Source: a virus
DNA length: 64,000 nt
IMG/VR virus record: IMGVR_UViG_3300042868_013265
Location: 1-64,000 of that record
Reading direction: 5' to 3' (one strand)
Shown one piece after another: positions 8,127 through 14,366 of this stretch. The stretch's first letter is position 1. Each line of letters starts with the position of its first letter. The notes beneath the pieces were generated by a model. It searched no databases. It saw only the letters and a list, made by a program, of their open reading frames with translations, and was not told the DNA's origin. A program made the translations under genes and the position numbers.

Positions 8127-8134
8127 TACTTTTG
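8127..8134 (+). promoter_or_regulatory. -7 promoter element TACTTTTG
   Basis: This matches the Bacteroidota -7 consensus TAnnTTTG, 26 nt before the first plus-strand gene and 45 nt after the iterons. No good -33 TTTG is visible at the right distance, so activation by an iteron-binding protein is possible. Confidence 0.45.
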
Positions 8135-8159
8135 AAAAACTTAGCGTAAAATTGCACTT

Positions 8160-8375
8160 ATGGAAAATTCAACCTACGAAGAAATTTACAACATTGTAGA
8201 ATTTGCAATTGATGATGCTATTGTCGCTTACGATATTGACGAAAGACCAATTATGGATAAGGCGAAATTACACGACGTGATAACTGAAATAATTCAGAAA
8301 CGCGAAAAAGCCCTGAGAAAGAGGTTGAACAAGCAAATAAATGAAAGTGTAAAAAATATTTTGGAAAATAATTGA
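8160..8375 (+). CDS. Small helical hypothetical protein
   Basis: A 71-residue protein, almost entirely helical and charged, with an acidic first half and a basic second half (KREKALRKRLNKQ). It is the first gene of the plus-strand transcription unit. No family recognised. An early regulatory role is possible from position only. Confidence 0.6.
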   Translation: MENSTYEEIYNIVEFAIDDAIVAYDIDERPIMDKAKLHDVITEIIQKREKALRKRLNKQINESVKNILENN

Positions 8376-8401
8376 CTTATTTCCTAAAATAATTATTTTT
8401 G
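8372..8401 (+). promoter_or_regulatory. Bacteroidota-type promoter
   Basis: TTG at 8372-8374, a 19-nt spacer and TATTTTTG at 8394-8401 match the Bacteroidota consensus very well. It overlaps the stop of the previous gene and lies 20 nt before the ATG at 8422, so it probably drives the HTH and replication genes. Confidence 0.7.
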
Positions 8402-8421
8402 CCCTCACAACGATAACAACA

Positions 8422-8583
8422 ATGAGCATAATTGAGCCTTTTCCTGAAGGTTTTGACCAACAGGACCATTACGAAAAAATGTTTCACACGGATGACGAAG
8501 AGCAATTTTGTCACTGTGACATTAGTGAAGAATCACAGAATGAAGACGGTATTTGTGGTGTTTGCGGATTTAAATACGAATAA
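8422..8583 (+). CDS. Small Cys-rich, zinc-ribbon-like protein
   Basis: A 53-residue acidic protein with CHC and CGVC pairs (residues about 30-32 and 45-48), enough to form one zinc site. No longer family could be assigned. It directly follows a strong promoter. Small zinc-binding proteins of this size are common phage early proteins; the target is unknown. Confidence 0.6.
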   Translation: MSIIEPFPEGFDQQDHYEKMFHTDDEEQFCHCDISEESQNEDGICGVCGFKYE

Positions 8584-8601
8584 ATACGAATAAATACATA
8601 T

Positions 8602-8961
8602 ATGGAAACAATAACAACACAAACATTTTTACCAATCGTTGTCGGTCTTCTTTTGTTAATTGGACTGATTCGATTTCTTGCACAAAAGACTCAAAAGGAC
8701 TATTTGTATGAGCACTATGATTCCGATTACGACCCTGAAAAAGAATTAGGTATTGGAGCCTTTCAAAAACCGATTGAGCACAAAAACCAAAATTTAATCG
8801 TTTTGAAACACTTGGAAAACGGACTTATTGCGGATGACAAATTTGCCAAACAACACGGTATAAAAAAGTTGTCTGCTGTTGTGTCAACATTGAAAAAAAG
8901 AGGTCATAGTATTGATTACTTGAAAGAAGGAAGCGTTAAAGGATACGTTTTGAAAAAATAA
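8602..8961 (+). CDS. Membrane-anchored winged-helix-like protein
   Basis: A 119-residue protein. Residues about 8-28 form a membrane helix (FLPIVVGLLLLIGLIRFLA), followed by an acidic linker. The C-terminal 60 residues (LKHLENGLIADDKFAKQHG and on) look like a small helix-turn-helix or winged-helix with an RGHSI wing. This could tether DNA to the membrane, for example for replication or packaging, but that is inference. It ends 3 nt before the next gene. Confidence 0.6.
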   Translation: METITTQTFLPIVVGLLLLIGLIRFLAQKTQKDYLYEHYDSDYDPEKELGIGAFQKPIEHKNQNLIVLKHLENGLIADDKFAKQHGIKKLSAVVSTLKKRGHSIDYLKEGSVKGYVLKK

Positions 8962-8964
8962 AAA

Positions 8965-9189
8965 ATGGCAATTACCAAATTAGCAAAATTGCTTATCCTG
9001 AAAGGGATGACGCAACAGGAATTATACAACCTTGTTCAGCAAAAAACGGGCAGGGCAATACAATTGTATCGCATTAGTACAATGGTGAACGGTAAACTTA
9101 CTGATTACAAGGTGAGCACTGCAAGGACTTTGGCAAAAGCATTAGAGGTGTCCACAGATGAAATAATTGAGGATAGTTTTGAAAATTAA
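8965..9189 (+). CDS. Cro/C1-type HTH protein
   Basis: A 74-residue single-domain XRE-family HTH. GMTQQELYNLVQQ is helix 2-turn-helix 3, ISTMVNGKL the recognition segment, and LAKALEVSTDEIIE the closing helix typical of Cro/C1 repressors. It probably binds an operator, perhaps the nearby iterons or promoters. It overlaps the following gene by 23 nt if that uses its TTG start. Confidence 0.8.
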   Translation: MAITKLAKLLILKGMTQQELYNLVQQKTGRAIQLYRISTMVNGKLTDYKVSTARTLAKALEVSTDEIIEDSFEN

Positions 9190-9829
9190 AGACTTTTTTA
9201 AAAGGGTAGTAAGTAAAGGTGAGCACTATATGTTGGTGTGGGTCATTGTATTTGCAAATCTTGATGAGTCAATTTCGCTATCTACTATCAGTCAAAAAGT
9301 AGGAATTTCCAAAACGCACGTATTCAGGATTATTAATTGGGGTATGGAAGTATTGAAAGAGTTGGGAGTGGAATGTCAATATGTGAGCGATACATTTGGA
9401 TTTACAGTGAGCGTTGGAAAAGCAGCGGTGAAATCAAATGAAATTATAAAAATCGCAGAAAAGTCGCAATCAATGCCGATACCAAAAAACAACGAAATGA
9501 TTACTCAAATCATCCTGTACCTAAATGAAAAAGCGAATAAGAATTACTCAGTAGAAGCAAAAGAGGCCAAAAGGTGTATTAATGCTCGCATCGCTGAGGG
9601 GTATTCTTTAAACGACTTTAAAAAAGTCATTGACATCAAAATAAGCAAGTGGTTTAACACACCACAGGAAGACTATTTAAGACCCATAACTTTATTCGGA
9701 ACCAAATTTAATTCGTATTTAAATGAAAGACCACAACACGAACAAATCACTCAGCAAAGTAACATCGCAAGAACAATCGCTGTCGCTAACAAAGTCGCAA
9801 GCGAACTTAGCGGTATGGACTCGGAATAG
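9167..9829 (+). CDS. Phage replication-type protein with Phg_2220_C-like domain
   Basis: Up to 220 residues. The N-terminal part contains a helix-turn-helix (STISQKVGISKTHVFRII). Residues about 120-195 match the C-terminal domain seen in many phage replication-organiser proteins: an ILYLNEKANKNYSVEAKE start, then GYSLNDFKKVIDIKI, W and a final YLRPITLFG. Such proteins usually sit beside the origin and recruit replication enzymes. The start is uncertain: TTG at 9167 or 9179, or ATG at 9230. Its 3' end overlaps the next frame by 107 nt. Confidence 0.72.
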   Translation: MRIVLKIKDFFKRVVSKGEHYMLVWVIVFANLDESISLSTISQKVGISKTHVFRIINWGMEVLKELGVECQYVSDTFGFTVSVGKAAVKSNEIIKIAEKSQSMPIPKNNEMITQIILYLNEKANKNYSVEAKEAKRCINARIAEGYSLNDFKKVIDIKISKWFNTPQEDYLRPITLFGTKFNSYLNERPQHEQITQQSNIARTIAVANKVASELSGMDSE

Positions 9830-10610
9830 TGTTGAAAAAGAAGTTGTTCTCGCGGCTTATGACAAGCAACTTGGTAATTATACCACAGCGGAAGACATAA
9901 CCAAATTGATTGGTATGGTCACGAAGTGGCGAATTATGTTGGGCTTGAGTAAAGAGATGAGTGAAGAAGAACTGAAAATCAATGTGCAGTTCATTAAATC
10001 AAACTATCAAAAATTCACCTTGAAGGATATTGACATCGCAATCAATTGGTCCTTACAGGGAAAACTTGGGGTTACCGTTGAGCCTTACGGTGCATTTTCT
10101 CCGCTGTATATCAGCAGGATTCTGAATGCCTATGGTGCTAAAGCAGAAGATATGATAAATGAGATTATGCAAAGGCGAAAAATGGAAGCGCGTTTGCAAG
10201 CGTCAGAAAAAACTGTTTTGACCTACGAGGAAACGATAAAACAACGAAGAAATTATGTGGTGTGGTTTATCAATAAAATCAAAACAGAGAATAAGTACCT
10301 TGGAGACTTTGACAACATTATGTGGGATTTTGTCACCAAATACAACCTGATTAAAGTCAGTGAAAAATGGACTGAAGAGGCAAGCGAATTTGCTGATGGT
10401 GAAATTTTACGTGAAAATATGGATGAGGGATATGCGAAATTTTACGATAAATTACAGTTTAACGATAAAAAAATCGAGATGAAGAAACGTCGTGAAATGT
10501 ATGGCCGATATTACCTCTTAAAGAAATTTTGTGCAACAATTGAAAATCCCGAGGAGTGGATTTCCAAATACGAAGACAGTATGTTAATAGCACCCCCTAA
10601 AAGCAAATAG
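9723..10610 (+). CDS. Probable replication-associated protein
   Basis: A 295-residue, helix-rich, charged protein. The segment KDIDIAINWSLQGKLGV then AFSPLYISRILNAYG resembles proteins next to replication initiators in Bacteroidota phages, perhaps helicase-loader-like. I cannot name a family. The only upstream ATG (9723) lies 107 nt inside the previous gene, an unusually long overlap. No later start precedes the conserved part except GMVTKW near residue 64, so the long overlap or a ribosomal frameshift should be kept in mind. Confidence 0.6.
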   Translation: MKDHNTNKSLSKVTSQEQSLSLTKSQANLAVWTRNSVEKEVVLAAYDKQLGNYTTAEDITKLIGMVTKWRIMLGLSKEMSEEELKINVQFIKSNYQKFTLKDIDIAINWSLQGKLGVTVEPYGAFSPLYISRILNAYGAKAEDMINEIMQRRKMEARLQASEKTVLTYEETIKQRRNYVVWFINKIKTENKYLGDFDNIMWDFVTKYNLIKVSEKWTEEASEFADGEILRENMDEGYAKFYDKLQFNDKKIEMKKRREMYGRYYLLKKFCATIENPEEWISKYEDSMLIAPPKSK

Positions 10611-10611
10611 A

Positions 10612-11247
10612 ATGGAAGAATTTAGCACCCTTTGTTTGGGTATCCCGACAATTAATCAAGCGGAACTTTTGAATAAAGCCCTTGAAACTTATAAGGATAC
10701 TTTCTACGGTAGACACATATTTGTCGTAGATAATGGAAACCAAGAAATAAACAGGGTTTCTCAGTCGATGAAAATTATGGTTCAAAAGCAAAATTTGGGC
10801 GTGGCGGCTTCGTGGAATTTAATGTGCAGAATGGCATTTTCATCAGGCTACACCCATATTGCAATAATGAACGATGACATCGTTTGCGAAAAATACGCGG
10901 ATGACCTTGAAGACTTTATCGATATTACAGGAGCGGGAATTTACACAGGGTACAAAAACTTTAGTGTGTTCATCATTTCATACGAAACATACAAGTTTAT
11001 TGGTCCATTTGATGAGGATTTCATCGGTGCTTACTTTGAAGATAGTGATTACCTATACAGGTGTAAATTGAAAGGCGTATTCATCGAACAAACGGAATTG
11101 TTGAATCCTGAAATGTACCATCAGTCTATGAGTATTCGTAAAGACCCAAACTTGAATAAAAACTTTGAGGAAAACAAAGCGCGATATATCAAAAAGTGGG
11201 GCGGTGTTCCAACTGAAGAAAAATATTTAACCCCTTATAACCAATAA
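10612..11247 (+). CDS. GT2 family glycosyltransferase
   Basis: A 211-residue GT-A enzyme: LCLGIPTINQAELL (first strand and loop), HIFVVDNGN, an LGVAASWN segment and IAIMNDDIVCEKY, the DxD-type site (NDD). The sequence FEDSDYLYRCKLKG near residue 145 is the classic ED/D-x-R catalytic region of GT2 rhamnosyl- and galactofuranosyl-type transferases. It is cytosolic. It stands apart from both glycosylation clusters, within the early region. Confidence 0.85.
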   Translation: MEEFSTLCLGIPTINQAELLNKALETYKDTFYGRHIFVVDNGNQEINRVSQSMKIMVQKQNLGVAASWNLMCRMAFSSGYTHIAIMNDDIVCEKYADDLEDFIDITGAGIYTGYKNFSVFIISYETYKFIGPFDEDFIGAYFEDSDYLYRCKLKGVFIEQTELLNPEMYHQSMSIRKDPNLNKNFEENKARYIKKWGGVPTEEKYLTPYNQ

Positions 11248-11248
11248 T

Positions 11249-11524
11249 ATGAAAAATCAAGAAAATGAAATGAAACCTACAATATTTGATTGGATGGTCA
11301 AATTATTTGAGTTCCCTGCAGTCATCCTCATTGCAATTATTTGGTTCGCCAAATTTATGTATGAAGCGAAAAAAAGGCAATTCGAAAATGAGGATTACAG
11401 TAATGCAATTTTGAGAGTTTGGAAAGAAAACGTCGATTACGCGAATTTTTTCTTGTTCTTATGGAAAATGCCCGTGACAATTCTTTTTTGGTCATCACTC
11501 ATTTGTTTTATGATATTTTTATGA
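11249..11524 (+). CDS. Two-span small membrane protein
   Basis: A 91-residue protein with membrane segments at about 20-38 (FPAVILIAIIWFAKFM) and 70-91 (MPVTILFWSSLICFMIF), separated by a charged loop. Holin-like size and topology, but no lysis gene is adjacent, so I do not call it a holin. The next gene begins inside its stop codon (ATGA). Confidence 0.6.
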   Translation: MKNQENEMKPTIFDWMVKLFEFPAVILIAIIWFAKFMYEAKKRQFENEDYSNAILRVWKENVDYANFFLFLWKMPVTILFWSSLICFMIFL

Positions 11525-11826
11525 AATTCAGAGACCCTCAAATTTACGCGGTAGAAATACACTCCAAAGACCCGAGCAGAAAAGTCAGTGCACCATTTGA
11601 ATATTTGTACGAATATTCCCTGAAAGATGGTTGGTATAACGGAAGTAAACAGCCCGAGTTTGCTAAGAAATTAACACTCTCAGAAGCAAGTATGTTTATT
11701 TCATCATTTTCTAAAATGTATCCTGAATTTTTTCATATAACATTGATAAAATCATACAACGTGCCTATAGAATTAGGTAAAAACAATACAATAATTTTAG
11801 AATCATCGATGAATTCAATGCAATAA
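11521..11826 (+). CDS. Small hypothetical protein
   Basis: A 101-residue, mixed alpha/beta protein of unknown family. I chose the ATG at 11521 because it overlaps the upstream stop in an ATGA junction. An in-frame ATG at 11419 would lie entirely within the previous gene and adds residues unlike a natural N-terminus. Confidence 0.6.
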   Translation: MKFRDPQIYAVEIHSKDPSRKVSAPFEYLYEYSLKDGWYNGSKQPEFAKKLTLSEASMFISSFSKMYPEFFHITLIKSYNVPIELGKNNTIILESSMNSMQ

Positions 11827-11860
11827 ATAAAAACCAAAAAATATTTTAGAAAATATAATT

Positions 11861-12196
11861 ATGAGCGAAGAAAAAAAAGCCCCCGCACCAATTCAAATTT
11901 CTCACACCTACACTCTTGCTGATTATAACGTAGTTAAAAAGGCAAAACTGATACTGAAAGACGGCCATATGGTCAAGTGTCATAAATGTGGCCCTCAGTT
12001 GGTGCCAAATAATCAATTGGGAACGTTGGCACCCCTGTATGAGCATTGTTCAACACATTGTTCGCGAGCATTGATTGGTGTTGAAAACGATAAGGTAGTT
12101 TATATCCAAACTTGTGAAGTTCAGAATCAGAAATTCATCATTGATAATGCGAATGCTTCAACTGAGAAACAAAGCAATTTGATTGTAAATCGATGA
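11861..12196 (+). CDS. Small zinc-binding-like hypothetical protein
   Basis: A 111-residue protein with KCHKCGP near residue 46 and EHCSTHCS near residue 67, giving four Cys and several His that could bind one zinc. The C-terminus is beta-rich. It overlaps the following glycosyltransferase gene by 4 nt, which may indicate a linked role. No family recognised. Confidence 0.6.
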   Translation: MSEEKKAPAPIQISHTYTLADYNVVKKAKLILKDGHMVKCHKCGPQLVPNNQLGTLAPLYEHCSTHCSRALIGVENDKVVYIQTCEVQNQKFIIDNANASTEKQSNLIVNR

Positions 12197-13419
12197 AAAG
12201 AGTTTTAGCATATATGGACTTTGATAGTCCCACGGGTTTTGGAAATGTATCTAAGAATCTTTTCGAAAGGTTGACACCATTCTTTGAAAAAAATCAAATC
12301 CAAGTAGACGTGTGTGCTACGAATTATGGGAACAAAGAAACGTATCAATTTCACAAAACTGTTACAGTCTACAACGCGAAAAATTTTGCTAAGGACCTCA
12401 GAGATAAATGGTATCGTGATGGTTTTCTGAAGTTGCTTCAAAGCAAACCTTACGACCTTGTATGGATGATGAATGATTTACCCGTAATCAATTCATTTAT
12501 GTCAGTGATGCCACGAATAAGGGAAACTAAAGCCAAATTAATGCATCCTGATTTTAAACTTCTGTTGTACACGCCAATTGATAGCCCCCCTGACGTATCT
12601 TGGTTGAAATCGGCTAAAGAGATAGACCAAATTGTCACTTACACCCAATATGGATTCAGTGAAATTCAAAATATCAAACGATTGAAAAACCTTTTGGTCG
12701 TACCCCACGGTTTTGACACAAAGAATTTTTTTGAACAATCAGGTAAAAAGCAAGAATGTCGAAAACGAGCGGGCATCCCTCAGGATAAATTCGTAATTGG
12801 CACAGTCAACAAAAATCAGCCAAGAAAAGATATGGCTAATGCTTTAATTGCCTTTTCTGAATTTAAGAATGCTTTACCCAAAGACAATAATGCATTTTTG
12901 TATTTGCACACATATTTTGATGACCCAACAGGAGTTAATCTACGTTCAGTGGGTGACAGGTTAGGGCTTGTTTGGGACAAAGATTATTCAATGCCGATGC
13001 ACAAAAAATACACCGATGGGGCGTACACTCTTGAAGATATGAATGATGTTTACAATTCATTCGATGTTTTTTTGACCACCTCCACGGCTGAAGGATGGGG
13101 TTTGACTCTGACTGAGGCCATCTGCTGCAAATTGCCTGTGATTTATGGTGCTCACACATCATTAAAAGAAATTGCGGGTACCCTTACAACGGGCAAGTGC
13201 GACCAATTGATAAAAACTGTACAAAATAATGATGGCAACGCAATACGGTACAAATTAAATCCCGTACAAATTGCTAATCGGATGTTGAGTTTTTATAAAA
13301 GATATGAAGCATCACAAACCAATATAGAGGCCGATGAGTGTGATAAAATTATCAAAAAGTACAATTGGGATACCATAGCAATTAAGTGGTCGGAAATTAT
13401 TGCTAAATTGCTTAAATGA
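12193..13419 (+). CDS. GT4 family glycosyltransferase
   Basis: A 408-residue GT-B enzyme: a glycine-containing N-terminal loop (DFDSPTGFGNVSKNL), then FVIGTVNKNQPRKDM as the start of the C-terminal nucleotide-binding domain, and FLTTSTAEGWGLTLTEAICCKLPVI near residue 290, the EGxGLxxxEA signature of GT4 retaining transferases. It acts in the cytoplasm on nucleotide-sugar donors. It overlaps genes on both sides by 4 nt. The donor is unknown. Confidence 0.88.
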   Translation: MKRVLAYMDFDSPTGFGNVSKNLFERLTPFFEKNQIQVDVCATNYGNKETYQFHKTVTVYNAKNFAKDLRDKWYRDGFLKLLQSKPYDLVWMMNDLPVINSFMSVMPRIRETKAKLMHPDFKLLLYTPIDSPPDVSWLKSAKEIDQIVTYTQYGFSEIQNIKRLKNLLVVPHGFDTKNFFEQSGKKQECRKRAGIPQDKFVIGTVNKNQPRKDMANALIAFSEFKNALPKDNNAFLYLHTYFDDPTGVNLRSVGDRLGLVWDKDYSMPMHKKYTDGAYTLEDMNDVYNSFDVFLTTSTAEGWGLTLTEAICCKLPVIYGAHTSLKEIAGTLTTGKCDQLIKTVQNNDGNAIRYKLNPVQIANRMLSFYKRYEASQTNIEADECDKIIKKYNWDTIAIKWSEIIAKLLK

Positions 13420-13556
13420 AATGGGAAGACTACCTGACCGTCTTATTGGTGATGTCAAATACAGTTTGGTATTTTTTATTCAAAGTGGTTCGGAAGGTTG
13501 CTGAATCAAGACGGGACATTATTAATCAACTTTTAGAGGAAAAGAAAAGGGCGTAA
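13416..13556 (+). CDS. Small single-span membrane protein
   Basis: A 46-residue protein with a hydrophobic segment (YLTVLLVMSNTVWYFLF) and a basic helical tail (EEKKRA). Its ATG overlaps the glycosyltransferase stop (ATGA). Similar in plan to the many small virion-type membrane proteins further right. Confidence 0.55.
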   Translation: MKWEDYLTVLLVMSNTVWYFLFKVVRKVAESRRDIINQLLEEKKRA

Positions 13557-13571
13557 CATTCCGCTACGCCC
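13549..13571 (+). terminator. Stem-loop at the end of the early plus-strand operon
   Basis: GGGCGTA, loop ACATTCCGC and TACGCCC form a perfect 7-bp stem overlapping the stop of the 46-residue gene. There is no T run, so termination may be weak or factor-dependent. A second hairpin (AGTTTGT-TCAG-ACAAACT, 13584-13601) follows. Confidence 0.5.
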
Positions 13572-13617
13572 ACTCCTCAGCCGAGTTTGTTCAGACAAAC
13601 TTGATACAAGTCGTTAA

Positions 13618-13725
13618 TTAACGATTCTTGTAAACCAAGTAAGCGAGCAAAGCAATGGTGATGGTGTTGTGAACATTCACTCCACCCAACCAATTGGGGC
13701 TTTTGATGTCGAAAATTCCATTCAT
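13618..13725 (-). CDS. 35-residue membrane protein on the opposite strand
   Basis: MNGIFDIKSPNWLGGVNVHN then ITIALLAYLVYKNR: a short soluble start and a single membrane helix ending in basic residues, the same design as the virion-type small proteins of the plus strand. It is the only clear minus-strand gene after 7791. Its stop overlaps the palindrome CGTTAATTAACG (13612-13623). Confidence 0.5.
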   Translation of the reverse strand: MNGIFDIKSPNWLGGVNVHNTITIALLAYLVYKNR

Positions 13726-13923
13726 AGTTTTTTTGTCATAAATTTGACTCTACAAATATCAATTACAAATTCATTGAATCTGTAAAATTGTTAATTGTAG
13801 TAAAATAAAATTAATTATTTTACTGCAAAAGTTTAATAATCAATAACTTACAACCGTTCAATAATGGATAAATGATATTAAAAGAAACTTAAAAACACTT
13901 TAATACACCCAATTTACATCATT
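13726..13923. other. AT-rich divergent intergenic region with inverted repeat
   Basis: This gap lies between the minus-strand 35-residue gene and the plus-strand gene at 13924. It contains an inverted repeat at 13800-13823 (GTAAAATAA, 6-nt spacer, TTATTTTAC), which could be an operator serving both sides. I see no further gene in it. Confidence 0.4.
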
Positions 13924-14310
13924 ATGAGAAATGGACCTAAGTCTTTGTCACAAACACCCGCACCAAAAAAGGAACAAATACGGGGTAGTAAAATTAATCG
14001 TTCAGGAAGTGCTTCAAGTAAAGCAAGTGCAAAATCAATTCAATTTAGCGAAGCCCTTGACAAGACAGTTCGGGCCAAAGTGTCATCACACAATTTGAAA
14101 TACCCGAACAAAAAAATCACTGTGCCTACAGCGAAAGCGGTAGTAAGGAGGGGTATGGGCGCATATTCAACATCACATAGACCTACTATTAGTGGAGGGG
14201 CTCCAAATTCAAGAACTGCGTGGGGTCTTGCAAGGCTAAATAAGTTTATGGAAAAGAAAGTCGGGAAGCCTGTCAAACGCGCTTATATCCAAGATGATGA
14301 TTTACTTTGA
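13924..14310 (+). CDS. DUF5824-like viral protein
   Basis: A 128-residue, very basic protein. The N-terminal third is Ser/Lys-rich and disordered. The rest contains AVVRRGMGAYSTSHRP, NSRTAWGLARLNKF and a closing KRAYIQDDDLL, which I recall as the DUF5824 pattern found in giant eukaryotic viruses and some phages. The role of that family is unknown. The basic charge would suit a virion nucleic-acid-associated protein. The family name is from memory and not checked. Confidence 0.65.
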   Translation: MRNGPKSLSQTPAPKKEQIRGSKINRSGSASSKASAKSIQFSEALDKTVRAKVSSHNLKYPNKKITVPTAKAVVRRGMGAYSTSHRPTISGGAPNSRTAWGLARLNKFMEKKVGKPVKRAYIQDDDLL

Positions 14311-14334
14311 TATAGATATGGCTATATGTTTGAA

Positions 14335-14342
14335 TTACAAGA
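14335..14342 (+). promoter_or_regulatory. -7 promoter element TATGTTTG
   Basis: Matches TAnnTTTG 24 nt before the ATG of the 764-residue gene. A TTTG lies at 14306-14309 but the spacing (25 nt) is longer than the usual 19-20, so the promoter is uncertain. Confidence 0.35.
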
Positions 14343-14366
14343 AAAATACACCAAATTTGTATTAAT

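Larger units (their letters stand above)
7792..8159. other. Divergent intergenic control region, possible origin
   Basis: This 368-nt AT-rich stretch separates the minus-strand and plus-strand halves. It holds three 12-nt iterons near its right side and a plus-strand -7 element at 8127. No convincing gene is present. Iterons, AT-richness and an adjacent phage-replication-type protein make it a candidate replication origin, or at least an operator. Confidence 0.45.

Noticed and set aside
11249-11524. Holin
   Set aside because: Size and two membrane spans fit, but no lytic enzyme is adjacent and many similar small membrane proteins occur in the window.
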